The position numbers and the translations under genes were made by a program. A stretch of 64,000 nt of DNA from JARBUG01 sp035628915 (GTDB lineage: Bacteria > Bacillota > Sulfobacillia > Symbiobacteriales > Symbiobacteriaceae), in the NCBI GenBank assembly GCA_035628915.1, contig DASPIW010000015.1, positions 34,158 to 98,157 of the forward strand, given 5' to 3'. This document shows positions 8,196 through 16,039 of the stretch, in pieces. The notes beneath the pieces were generated by a model, which was not told the DNA's origin, searched no databases, and saw nothing but the letters and a program-made list of their open reading frames with translations. Numbering within the stretch: the first letter of the stretch is position 1; every line of letters begins with the position of its first letter.

Positions 8196-8213
8196 ATCGT
8201 ACGATGTTTAAAC
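8196..8213. promoter_or_regulatory. Adjacent palindromes upstream of the subtilase gene
   Basis: ATCGTACGAT (8196-8205) and GTTTAAAC (8206-8213) are perfect palindromes lying back to back in the divergent intergenic region, 30-48 bp before the subtilase start. The surroundings are AT-rich for this genome. They may be operator or promoter parts; no matching regulator is visible. Confidence 0.3.
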
Positions 8214-8243
8214 AAAAAGTATCATAAAGTAATAGGAGGGGCC

Positions 8244-11200
8244 ATGAAAAAAACGACCAAGTACGTCGTGATTCCCGCCATCGCCTCCGTGCTGTTCTGG
8301 TCGGTGGGCTCCACCGTCCAGGCGATCGACCGGTCGATGTTGACGGTGCCCAAGCGAACGCAGGGCCTCGCGCTCGTGGCTCAGGCTGCCGGAAAGGATA
8401 TGGCCCCCGTGCTGATCTCCGTCCGCAAGGGCGAAGCGAACGCCGTCGCCCGCCTCGTGCAGAAGCTGGGCGGCCAGGTGACGACACTGCTCACCGGCTC
8501 CGATTTCCTGACCGCCCAAGTGCCCACCAGCAAGCTGACCGAACTGGAGCGATCCGGCTCCGTCCGGGCACTGGGGCTGGACCGGCCCGTGCGGCTCGAC
8601 CCTACGGCCATGCAGCCGCTGGAAGATAAGGCGCAGGCCGTGCCGTCCGCCTCCGACCCGGCCCTTTCCCTGAAGATCACCCGCGGCGAAATCCGGGCGC
8701 CCCAGCTCGCCGGGGCTACCGGCGAGGGCGTCACCGTGGCGATTCTCGACACGGGCGTCGATCCTGATCATCCCGCCCTCCGGCAGACATCGGGCGGCGA
8801 TGCGAAGCTGATCGACTGGCAGGATTTCACCGGGGAAGGCGATGTGGCGACCACGGAGACCCGCACGGAAGCCATCGCCGGCATTCCGACGCTGAGCGGC
8901 ACCTACCGCCTGGGCACCTTTAAGGAGGCCCAGATTCCGACCGGCGAGATGAGTTCGGACATCAACCGCAACGGCAAGAGCGACGATACGTTCCGCGTTC
9001 TGGTGACGGATGCGCACCAGAAGGGCGTCTACGATACCGTCTACGTCGACACTAACGGCGACGGCAATCTCACCGACGAGAAGCCCCTGGGCGCCTTCAA
9101 CAAGACCCGCAGCGTCGGCGTCTTGGGCAGCGCCGCGGAGAAGGATGGCGTCATGCAAGGCGTCAACTTCGTGGTGACCAGGGTCAACGCCGATGGCTCC
9201 GGCATCAACATCGGTTATGACGGCGGCCAGCATGGCACGCATGTGGCGGGCATTACGGCCGGCTACGGTCCCTTCACCGGCATCGCGCCGGGCGCCCGGG
9301 TCATGGCGATCAAGGTGCTCACGTCCGGCGGCTCCGGCGGCTGGGACGGCATCATCAAGGGGATGGAGTACGCCGCCAGCCACGGGGCGAAGGTGGTCAA
9401 CATGTCCCTTGGCGGCCTGAGCGACCTGAACGACGGCAACGACCCGCAGTCGCTGCTGATTGGGGACCTGGCGGAGAAGTACGGTACGCTCTTCTCCATT
9501 GCCGCGGGCAACTCGGGGCCGGGGCTGAACACCATGGGCCTGCCCGGGGTCGCGGGCGCCGCCATTACGTCGGGCGCCTTCATTTCCAGCAACACCTACA
9601 AAGCGGACTATGGCCTGACAGTGCCCCAGGACGGCCTCTGGTACTTCACGTCGGCCGGCCCCCGCGACGACGGGGGCCTGAAGCCGAACGTTGTGGCTCC
9701 GGGCACTGCGAACTCCGCCATCCCGACCTGGGCCGGCAAGTACGCTGTGTTCCAGGGCACCTCCATGGCCGCCCCGCAGACGTCGGGCGCCGCCGCCCTG
9801 CTGGTGGGCAAGGCGCAGCAGAGCGGCATGCAGGTGACGCCCCGCCAGCTGACGCAGGCGCTGGAACTCGGCGCCCGTCGCCTGCCGGGGTACGGCTGGT
9901 ATGAGCAGGGCCACGGGCTGATTCAGGTCGACCTGGCCTGGAACCAGCTGCAGCAGCTTACTCGCGAGAAGAGCCCGGACCTGGTCTCCTTCGGCAAGGC
10001 CAAGGCCGGCGTACCCGCCACGGGCCTCTACGCCCGGGACTTCACCGCCACGCCCGACGACGCCCGCTGGGCGCTGGGCAACCGGGACTACCGGCGAGCG
10101 AACCTGGATCTGACTTACGTTCCCGGCAATGGCCTGAGCATCTCCGGCCCGGCCTCGGTCACCCTGCCCGGCCTGCAGCGTCGGCAGATTCCGCTCAAGT
10201 TCGCCTATGACGCCACCCGCCCCGGCGTCTACGACGCCCTGATTCAGGCCCGCACGCCCGGCCAGGCCGGCTACGCGGCCGAATATCTGGCGACGGTGGT
10301 GGTGCCGCATACGTTTGACAGCGCCAAGGGCAACATCATCAACGGCATCAGCGGCAACATCGGCACGGCCCGCTATGGGCGCCACTTCGTCCAGGTGCCC
10401 CCTGGCACGGCTGAGTTGACTGTCAACCTGACGGTGCCAAACAAGCAGGGCCGCGTGCGGCTGATGGCCTACACGCCCGACGGGATGCCCTTCGGCAGCG
10501 GCACGGCCTGGGCCGGCGCCCCGGACGCCCCCGACCAGCAGACGCTGACGATCCCCAACCCGGCGCCCGGCGTCTGGGAGCTGGATGCATATGCTTCGCA
10601 CGGCGGCATGAACTACGGGCTGGTTGAAAACAAATACGTGATCGACGTGGCGGCCCGCGGCGTCTACGCCAAGCCTTCCCGGATTGATCTGGCGCCGGTC
10701 TTCGGTGGAGAGCAGAAGCGGAGTATCGCCTTTGCCAACTACTACGGCGACATTGAAGCCGTCATGGGCGGTACCGGCTTTGCCCAGCCGCAGATGGAGC
10801 GGTTCGAAGTGGAACAGGGCGGCTTCCAGGATAAGTTCGTCGATGTGGCAGAAGGCACGGCGCTGCTGCGGGCCGGCTTCTCGGGCCTGAGCGACGTGGG
10901 CGCCGACCTCGACATCGGCCTCTATTACAACGATCCGAAGCTCGGCGGATGGGTGGCAGTGGGCACTGCTTCGGGTCAGCGGCTCGGCCGGACCGTGGAA
11001 CTGCTCAACCCGGCGCCCGGCAAGTATGCCGTGGAGATCTCCGGCAAGCTGGTGCCGGCGGGGAAGACGAGCCTTACGTACAGCCTGACCCAGGTGACTG
11101 CCGGCACGGGCGTCAAGCCGCCCGAGGGCGCCGTGGCGCGGCCGTTCGGGGCCAAGTGGAGCACCGAGATTACCGCGGCGCTGCCCGGCAATCCGGGCCC

Positions 11201-11276
11201 ATACGTGGGCGCCGTCACTCTCAAGGACCAGAAGACCGGTCAGATCCTGACGGTCGTTCCCGTAGAGCTGCGCTAA
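8244..11276 (+). CDS. Secreted S8 (subtilisin-family) serine peptidase, large
   Basis: A 1010-residue exported peptidase. The ATG at 8244 follows AGGAGGGG 4 bases upstream and opens a Sec signal (KKTTKY then a hydrophobic stretch ending near TVQA, residue ~27). An I9-like propeptide (~50-120) precedes the catalytic domain. The triad is Asp169 (VAILDTGVD), His330 (GQHGTHVAG) and Ser507 (GTSMAAP), with oxyanion Asn423 (AAGNSGPG). About 160 residues, including Asp/Asn-rich DINRNGKSDD and DTNGDGNLTD loops that look like Ca2+ sites, are inserted between Asp and His, as in tripeptidyl-peptidase/pyrolysin-type enzymes. The C-terminal ~400 residues are beta-sandwich-like, with repeated PAPGVWELDAYA / NPAPGKYAVEI motifs. 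No cell-wall anchor was seen. Confidence 0.92.
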   Translation: MKKTTKYVVIPAIASVLFWSVGSTVQAIDRSMLTVPKRTQGLALVAQAAGKDMAPVLISVRKGEANAVARLVQKLGGQVTTLLTGSDFLTAQVPTSKLTELERSGSVRALGLDRPVRLDPTAMQPLEDKAQAVPSASDPALSLKITRGEIRAPQLAGATGEGVTVAILDTGVDPDHPALRQTSGGDAKLIDWQDFTGEGDVATTETRTEAIAGIPTLSGTYRLGTFKEAQIPTGEMSSDINRNGKSDDTFRVLVTDAHQKGVYDTVYVDTNGDGNLTDEKPLGAFNKTRSVGVLGSAAEKDGVMQGVNFVVTRVNADGSGINIGYDGGQHGTHVAGITAGYGPFTGIAPGARVMAIKVLTSGGSGGWDGIIKGMEYAASHGAKVVNMSLGGLSDLNDGNDPQSLLIGDLAEKYGTLFSIAAGNSGPGLNTMGLPGVAGAAITSGAFISSNTYKADYGLTVPQDGLWYFTSAGPRDDGGLKPNVVAPGTANSAIPTWAGKYAVFQGTSMAAPQTSGAAALLVGKAQQSGMQVTPRQLTQALELGARRLPGYGWYEQGHGLIQVDLAWNQLQQLTREKSPDLVSFGKAKAGVPATGLYARDFTATPDDARWALGNRDYRRANLDLTYVPGNGLSISGPASVTLPGLQRRQIPLKFAYDATRPGVYDALIQARTPGQAGYAAEYLATVVVPHTFDSAKGNIINGISGNIGTARYGRHFVQVPPGTAELTVNLTVPNKQGRVRLMAYTPDGMPFGSGTAWAGAPDAPDQQTLTIPNPAPGVWELDAYASHGGMNYGLVENKYVIDVAARGVYAKPSRIDLAPVFGGEQKRSIAFANYYGDIEAVMGGTGFAQPQMERFEVEQGGFQDKFVDVAEGTALLRAGFSGLSDVGADLDIGLYYNDPKLGGWVAVGTASGQRLGRTVELLNPAPGKYAVEISGKLVPAGKTSLTYSLTQVTAGTGVKPPEGAVARPFGAKWSTEITAALPGNPGPYVGAVTLKDQKTGQILTVVPVELR

Positions 11277-11282
11277 AGAGAA

Positions 11283-11313
11283 GGAGGGTGGGCACGAACG
11301 GTGCCCACCCTCC
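11283..11313. terminator. Terminator hairpin, copy 1 of a repeated element
   Basis: Perfect 13-bp stem (GGAGGGTGGGCAC/GTGCCCACCCTCC) with a 5-nt loop, just after the subtilase stop. The T-rich flank lies on the minus-strand side. The same stem recurs at 11642-11672. Confidence 0.75.
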
Positions 11314-11641
11314 AGGTTGCTGGCAAAGCAAACACACTGCGTTCTCAATTGTCACGGCACGGGTCTCGGTTGGCGCACCCCTCCGTCGGTAATTGAGAGG
11401 GCAGGGCCAGTCTTGGTGCGCAAAAACCACCCGAGGCCGGTGCTGGCGCCCGCAAACGCACACAACTCTTATCCTCTGCTGCTATTTGCGTGTCCGGGGT
11501 GGGTTCGGGTGCTCACATTCCAACAGAGCAACCAAACCTGATGTGACCTGGTCCCGTACCGGACAACAACACTCACACGTAGCAGCCTCCTTTGTTTACG
11601 GAGACACCGCTGTCCAGACGAAGCGGATTTGTCAGGAGTCT
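11314..11641. other. Non-coding stretch between repeated hairpins
   Basis: About 330 bp lying between two identical 13-bp-stem hairpins. No reading frame here has a ribosome binding site and family features. It contains a spaced inverted repeat TCTCAATT ... AATTGAGA (about 11342-11399), which could form a structured RNA. No known RNA family recognised. Confidence 0.4.
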
Positions 11642-11675
11642 GGAGGGTGGGCACAATCGGTGCCCACCCTCCTTT
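11642..11675 (+). terminator. Terminator hairpin, copy 2 of a repeated element
   Basis: The same 13-bp stem as at 11283-11313, with loop AATCG, followed by TTT on the plus strand. It looks like a duplicated terminator cassette. Confidence 0.7.
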
Positions 11676-11763
11676 GGATGTATGCCAGCGAAGATGCTAG
11701 TTTGACCGTTTTTCGAAAGGGGGGGCAGCCATGAGAAACGGCAGCCCCCGAACGCGTTCCAAT

Positions 11764-11901
11764 GTCGTTTCAGTGAGGCCAAAGGTCGTCTAGATGGCGT
11801 CAAAAGTCGTCTAGATGGCGTCAAAAAGCCGCCGAGATGGGGCCAAGAGCCGTTTATGCGCCGCCTGGACGGCGTCAAAGGCCGTCAGGAAATCGCTTTC
11901 A
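11764..11901. repeat. Degenerate 21-bp tandem repeats
   Basis: Units of 21 bp: 11764-11784, 11785-11805 and 11806-11826 (these two identical), 11827-11847, a 12-bp insertion, 11860-11880 and a decayed unit at 11881-11901. The core is GTCGTCTAGATGGCGTCAAA. They lie just downstream of the stop of the leftward lipoprotein gene. Stop codons in the flanking frames make coding unlikely, though the period is a multiple of three. Confidence 0.6.
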
Positions 11902-11920
11902 GTCGGCCTGAAGGATGGTT

Positions 11921-13147
11921 CTAGCCTCCTTGAAGCTTCTTGATCAGCGCAGCGGGGTTCAGGATGGGTCCCAGCCTGAACGCCTTGCCATTCTCCGTAT
12001 ACTCGGAATAGCTCCCTGTCTCCAGGGCGACCCGGTAAAACTCTTCCGGGGTCAGGTCCGGCTTGACCTGCAGGCCCATGGCATATACACCTTCGAGGTA
12101 GGGAACCGCCCAACTCCAGCCGCCCTGCCGGTAGAAGGCGTATTCGGACTGGCTGCACGGTCCCGCCGCCGTCCGGGAATCCATGGGCACCATAATGCGG
12201 TCGGTGAACATGTCGGGCTGCTGGTAGAACCGGGCAGCCCAAAAGGCGCCGGGCCGGTAAGAGTTGACCTGGTTCGGATCGCTGAGCGGCTCGCGGCCGA
12301 GCCCGTTGAACTTGAAGGTGTAGTCGGTCTCCACGCTGGTGGTGAGCACGAAGACCCCTTCTTTTTTCGCACGGGCTACGGCGGCCTTGATCTCGTCGTA
12401 ACCGCCCCAATCCGGGCTGTAGCCCAGTGAGACCCCGATCACGCGAATGCGCTGTTCCACGGGCAGCTTCGCGTTCTCGTCAAGAATCTCGTGAATCGCC
12501 TTGGCGTGGTTGATCCACGTCACTTTGTCGCCGTCCAGATGGTCCACCGCGTAGAAGGTGACGGCGACACCGGGGGCGGCGCCCACGGTCTTGCCGGCCA
12601 GCAGCGAGAGCACCGCTGGGGCGTGCATCTGGGCCTGGTTGGGCACGGCGCCAATCTCGCCGTAGCGCTCAATCCGGTCCTTATACTCCGCGTGATCGAC
12701 CAGAAGCGTCTGATCCAGGAAGGCGACGCGGATGCCTTTCCCGGTAATGCCCTGCCGGTGCAACTCACGCAGGCCCAGGCCCGGGTCCTTGCCCAAATCC
12801 ATCAGTCGAGCCGGGTCGAAGCCCGCCGGGAGGCTGGACGGCCACCGGGTAGCCGTATCAAAGGAGGCATATCCGAGGAGGACATCGCCGGCATCGGCCA
12901 GTTTCTGGTCGGTCAGATTCCGGTGACGCAAGTCAACGGCGAACGGGTTGCTTGAGTCGGTTGGTTTGGTGAGGGAAAGCGGCTGTCGGCCCATAAACGA
13001 ATAGTCGGCGGGGGGAGGCGTTCTGGATAGGGTCGGTCTTTCAACGCCCGGTGTGGCGGGCGTGGCGGCAGGCTCGCTGCAGGAGGCGAAAATCAGGGTC
13101 AAGGCCACGGCTGCCACAGCCAGGAGAAGACGCTTCCGGATCATCAT
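11921..13147 (-). CDS. Lipoprotein with divergent S8 peptidase domain
   Basis: A 408-residue lipoprotein. Signal MMIRKRLLLAVAAVALTLIFASC has a lipobox with Cys23, so it is anchored outside the membrane. A Pro/Thr linker is followed by a subtilase fold. Candidate catalytic residues are Asp145 (VAFLDQTLL), His175 (QMHAPAVLSLLAG) and Ser345 (GWSWAVP). The sequences around them differ from the consensus (DQ for DTG or DSG, HAP for HGT, GWSWAVP for GTSMAAP), and the usual oxyanion Asn loop reads TTSVETD, with no Asn. It could be an altered peptidase or an inactive scaffold. Convergent with the large subtilase gene. Confidence 0.75.
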   Translation of the reverse strand: MMIRKRLLLAVAAVALTLIFASCSEPAATPATPGVERPTLSRTPPPADYSFMGRQPLSLTKPTDSSNPFAVDLRHRNLTDQKLADAGDVLLGYASFDTATRWPSSLPAGFDPARLMDLGKDPGLGLRELHRQGITGKGIRVAFLDQTLLVDHAEYKDRIERYGEIGAVPNQAQMHAPAVLSLLAGKTVGAAPGVAVTFYAVDHLDGDKVTWINHAKAIHEILDENAKLPVEQRIRVIGVSLGYSPDWGGYDEIKAAVARAKKEGVFVLTTSVETDYTFKFNGLGREPLSDPNQVNSYRPGAFWAARFYQQPDMFTDRIMVPMDSRTAAGPCSQSEYAFYRQGGWSWAVPYLEGVYAMGLQVKPDLTPEEFYRVALETGSYSEYTENGKAFRLGPILNPAALIKKLQGG

Positions 13148-13311
13148 GGTTTCACCCGCTTTCGCATGAGTCTACTGCAATGACCCATGAACAGGTCATT
13201 TTCGTTCAAGTGTAAAGCATTTATCTTTTCTGATTGCGGCCGTTCGTTGTCTTGCTGGAGTAGTAACGGGCGATGACCTGCTTCACATAATCTGATACCG
13301 GGGGTGTCGCG

Positions 13312-13935
13312 ATGCCGGAGCGGCGCAAGCCGGGCGGGAGCCCGATTGAGGGAGACGGCGGTCCCGGGGAAGGGCGCCCGATAGCGGGGGACGGCGGCGG
13401 CCCTGCGGGTGGGCGCCCGATCGGGGACGGAATCGCCGGTGCCCCGGGCGGGCTGCCGATTCGTTCGGAGGCCGGCCCCCCCGCCCCGGGCCGCCCCGTG
13501 GAACCGGAGCCGGAGTTCGGTCTGCCGGGCGCTTCCATTGAAGCGCCGGGCGCCTATTTCGCGGGCGGTCCGGTGCTGGGGCCGGGCTCGATTTTCAACA
13601 TCGCCGGGGCGCCCATCGCCATTTTGGGCGGCGTCTTCGGAAACGGGCTGCCCATTGGGGGGCCCATATCCCAGATCTTTCGGTCCGGCGCTCCCCTCCC
13701 CAACACGCTGTACATCGCCGAACTGGAGTCTTCAGGGCCCATCGGCGCCATTTTCTTGCCGACAGGGGGCGGGCCGATCGGTCCCATGGGCCGGCCCGGC
13801 ACCGAAGGCCTTCCGATATCCATGGCCTTCGGCGAAGGCGGGGTGCCGGTTTTCGCCCTGGTGCCGGTCACGGGTGGTCTTACCGGCACCGGCTTTCCCA
13901 TCGGCGAACCGTCAAGAGGGGGTCTGCAATTGTGA
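13312..13935 (+). CDS. Gly/Pro/Ile-rich low-complexity protein, unknown
   Basis: A 207-residue protein, about one quarter Gly, built from short G(R/L)PI and GGP motifs, with no Cys. ATG at 13312 follows GGGGGTG. Its stop overlaps the GTG of the next gene (GTGA), which supports this strand over the competing antisense frames. The N-terminal third is hydrophilic, the rest glycine-hydrophobic (IAGAPIAILGGVFGNGLPIG). A structural or coat-type protein is possible, since such composition is common in spore or surface layer proteins, but I have no family match. First gene of a cluster of small unknown genes. Confidence 0.55.
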   Translation: MPERRKPGGSPIEGDGGPGEGRPIAGDGGGPAGGRPIGDGIAGAPGGLPIRSEAGPPAPGRPVEPEPEFGLPGASIEAPGAYFAGGPVLGPGSIFNIAGAPIAILGGVFGNGLPIGGPISQIFRSGAPLPNTLYIAELESSGPIGAIFLPTGGGPIGPMGRPGTEGLPISMAFGEGGVPVFALVPVTGGLTGTGFPIGEPSRGGLQL

Positions 13936-14114
13936 TCTTTCCCTCGACCTACATTTGGCCGGAGTTCGGCGGGGTGTTCAACCCATACTTTGGGGGGTTT
14001 GGGCATGTGAACCTGCCGTTTGCGGGAGCCGGCTACGCTTGGCCGGGGTTCACGTACCCCTTCATTTTCCAGTCGCCGTTCCTGTACGCGGTCAAGGCGG
14101 GATTCGTGGCGTGA
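13932..14114 (+). CDS. Aromatic/glycine-rich small protein, 60 residues
   Basis: Starts at GTG 13932, overlapping the previous stop by 4 bases. Very rich in Phe, Tyr, Trp, Gly and Pro (IWPEFGGVFNPYFGGFGHV). No charged residues apart from single E, H and K. It resembles small spore-coat or adhesive peptides only in composition. A true gene is supported by coupling to its neighbour, not by homology. Confidence 0.45.
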   Translation: MIFPSTYIWPEFGGVFNPYFGGFGHVNLPFAGAGYAWPGFTYPFIFQSPFLYAVKAGFVA

Positions 14115-14126
14115 ATCAAAGGGGTC

Positions 14127-14172
14127 CCCCGGTGCGTATCATGGGTTTGATCAGCCCGTGTTCGCACCGGGG
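14127..14172 (+). promoter_or_regulatory. Hairpin upstream of the shared-domain genes
   Basis: Perfect 10-bp inverted repeat CCCCGGTGCG/CGCACCGGGG with a 26-nt loop, in the 96-bp gap before the gene at 14211. No T tract, so it is more likely an RNA-processing or attenuation element than a terminator. Confidence 0.4.
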
Positions 14173-14210
14173 TTCCTGCGCGCCAACTGGGTGGCAAGGA
14201 GGCGAAGCGA

Positions 14211-14510
14211 TTGGCTCAGGTAACGACCCACTCCCTCGAACAGCTGATTGCCGCGACGGCGGCCTCCGTAGGCAGAGCCATCGACAAGACCTTGAACAAC
14301 CCGCCCAGCCCCGTCGGGCTTTTCGAGTTCACTACGGAGATTACATACCTGGCCCAGTTCCAGCCGGTGGACGGCGCCGATATCCTTCTGAACATCGCGT
14401 TTTTGGATCCACGTGAGAAACTGCTCTATACGCTAGGTGACCAGTATGGCGTCCGCTTTCGCTTCTTCTTCCGGCCCGTGCCCCGCGAGGTGGCGGTACC
14501 GCCGACCTGA
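14211..14510 (+). CDS. Small protein of a local three-member family (member 1)
   Basis: A 99-residue protein. TTG start at 14211, with AAGGAGG 7 bases upstream. It begins with an amphipathic helix (HSLEQLIAATAASVGRAID) followed by a beta-rich part (GLFEFTTEITYLAQFQ, FRFFFRPVP). The helix plus beta-strand pattern recurs in the next two genes (for example DLADLLTAAGQAMGGANRRL and PLDRLAVAVGRSVARANAVL), so the three look like duplicated versions of one domain. No known family recognised. Confidence 0.6.
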   Translation: MAQVTTHSLEQLIAATAASVGRAIDKTLNNPPSPVGLFEFTTEITYLAQFQPVDGADILLNIAFLDPREKLLYTLGDQYGVRFRFFFRPVPREVAVPPT

Positions 14511-14531
14511 TCGACGAAAGGGGGATAGGCC

Positions 14532-14828
14532 GTGGCGTTTGACCTTGCCGATTTGCTCACCGCCGCCGGGCAGGCCATGGGCGGCGCCAACCGGCGGCTG
14601 TCCGGCACCGGCGCCCCGGCCCTGCTGCGCGAGTTCGAGCTCTCCCTTGGTCTTGATGCAGAAGTCGCCGTGCCGGAAGGGGCGCCGACCCTGCTGCTGA
14701 CCGGTGTCTCCCGGCCCAACCCGCAGTTGGACGCGCTGCTGCAGTCCGGCCAGTCGGTCTCGGTGCGGGCGGTGTACATCGCTGCACCGGCGGTCTTCCC
14801 GCCGGCGGCCGCCGGGGGTGACCCATGA
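14532..14828 (+). CDS. Small protein of a local three-member family (member 2)
   Basis: A 98-residue protein. GTG start at 14532 after AAAGGGGG. N-terminal helix FDLADLLTAAGQAMGGANRR, then a beta-rich segment (LLREFELSLGLDAEVAV, LLLTGVSRPNPQLDALLQSG). Same layout as members 1 and 3. The stop overlaps the next start by 4 bases (ATGA), so members 2 and 3 are co-translated. Confidence 0.6.
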   Translation: MAFDLADLLTAAGQAMGGANRRLSGTGAPALLREFELSLGLDAEVAVPEGAPTLLLTGVSRPNPQLDALLQSGQSVSVRAVYIAAPAVFPPAAAGGDP

Positions 14829-15553
14829 GCCGGCCCATTTGCGGCCCCGGCGACCGGTACTCGGTGGAGCTGGAGATCCTGGCGGCACAGGGCGCTAAGC
14901 CTTTTGCCCGACACGAAGCCGCCGGCGGCGAGCCGCTGCCCGGGAGCGCCTGGCTGGTGGTCGCCGGCGACGCCTGCAGCCTCACGTTGGTGCCGGGGGA
15001 GAACGGGCTTACCCTGCAGTCGGTCAAGCTGCTCCGGGCTTCCCGGGCCGTTGTGACGGCCCGGGTCAGGGCCCGGGGCGGGGCGCCCGACTGGCTTCCC
15101 ACCGACAGCAGCTACCTGCTCTTTCAGGGTGGCCGGGATGATGCGGCCGCGGTCAGGGACCGGTACATTCCCCTGGAAGGCATGGCGGCGGAGCGCTCCT
15201 GGGCGCCGGAGCCGGGCGTGACCCCTCTCGACCGGCTGGCGGTGGCCGTGGGCCGGTCGGTGGCGCGGGCGAACGCCGTGCTGGCCCGCACGCAGGCCGA
15301 GTCCGGCGTGGCCTTGGTCTCACGGGTTACGATTCGGGTCGGGGTGAAGCAGACGGACCTGGGGCAGGGGCGGGTGCTCGTGACCCTGGCCGGCCCCGGG
15401 GAAGGCGACTGCCAGTACGTCGAACTGACCATGACGACGGTGCCCGGGGCGCCGCCCACGGGGGACGGCGCCGCCGCCCCGGACCAGGGCGGCCGCACCC
15501 CTGCTCCTCCCGGCGGGACATCCCCCGGGGCCGGCTCCGCTGCTCCGCGCTAA
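14825..15553 (+). CDS. Two-part protein whose C-terminal half is the shared domain (member 3)
   Basis: A 242-residue protein. Residues 1-120 are beta-rich (RYSVELEILAAQGAKPF, AWLVVAGDACSLTLVP) and not recognised. Residues ~135-205 repeat the helix-then-beta pattern of the two upstream proteins (LDRLAVAVGRSVARANAVL, then VSRVTIRVGVKQTDLG). The tail is Pro/Gly-rich and disordered. ATGA overlap with member 2. A heteromeric assembly of the three related domains is a reasonable inference. Confidence 0.6.
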   Translation: MSRPICGPGDRYSVELEILAAQGAKPFARHEAAGGEPLPGSAWLVVAGDACSLTLVPGENGLTLQSVKLLRASRAVVTARVRARGGAPDWLPTDSSYLLFQGGRDDAAAVRDRYIPLEGMAAERSWAPEPGVTPLDRLAVAVGRSVARANAVLARTQAESGVALVSRVTIRVGVKQTDLGQGRVLVTLAGPGEGDCQYVELTMTTVPGAPPTGDGAAAPDQGGRTPAPPGGTSPGAGSAAPR

Positions 15554-15651
15554 TTCATCAAAAAATCCTTTCCCACATATGCGAACTTCGCATCGGTTCA
15601 TAACGTTATGAGGAATGCAGAGATGTTCATGGAACGGGGGAGGGATGGGGA

Positions 15652-15912
15652 GTGTACACCATCGAACAGTTAGAAATTCTGATGCTTGTGGCCGAGTCGG
15701 ACGACCCCATGGCCACCGCACTGCAAATCAGGCGTCGCTGGCAGTACATTCTGCACGTCGCCCTGGGCGCCGTCCGCGGGCAGGTGCTGGACATGAGCCT
15801 GCCCCAGGTCGTCAAGGACCACAACACGTACGCCCGGAAAGCGCAGCTCATCCTCGCCGCGCTGGACGAGTGGCTGGAAGAGCACAACAAGCACCGGGCC
15901 GACGCATCGTAA
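15652..15912 (+). CDS. Hypothetical helical protein, 86 residues
   Basis: GTG start at 15652 behind a GGGGAGGGATGGGGA purine run. All-helical, with many charged residues (MYTIEQLEILMLVAE, RRRWQYILHVALGAVRGQVL, LDEWLEEHNKHRAD). A small DNA- or protein-binding role is possible. Followed by a strong terminator, so it ends the transcription unit. Confidence 0.6.
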   Translation: MYTIEQLEILMLVAESDDPMATALQIRRRWQYILHVALGAVRGQVLDMSLPQVVKDHNTYARKAQLILAALDEWLEEHNKHRADAS

Positions 15913-15936
15913 GGGGAAAACTGCTTTCGAATTTGC

Positions 15937-15964
15937 GCCTCCCGAGGCTATCGGGAGGCTTTTT
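15937..15964 (+). terminator. Rho-independent terminator
   Basis: GCCTCCCGA/TCGGGAGGC 9-bp stem with a 5-nt loop and five T's. Ends the small-gene cluster. Confidence 0.9.
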
Positions 15965-16039
15965 GCTGTGCGTCCAGTACCCACGGGAAGAATGCGAGCG
16001 ACGTAAACTGTGGAAATCTAAACACAGGGAGGGGTTTGT

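Noticed and set aside
8208..11348. Very long open frame on the minus strand opposite the large subtilase gene
   Set aside because: Mirror frame produced by strong third-position GC; composition is His/Arg/Gly-rich with no family motif, while the plus strand has the full catalytic triad, signal peptide and ribosome binding site. The same applies to long antisense frames opposite metH, the helicase, the nucleotidase and the S8/CHAT genes.
13554..14006. Pro/Gly-rich minus-strand frame opposite the glycine-rich gene
   Set aside because: Both strands look low-complexity here. The plus strand is preferred because of the GGGGGTG site and the GTGA coupling to the next gene; confidence is only moderate.
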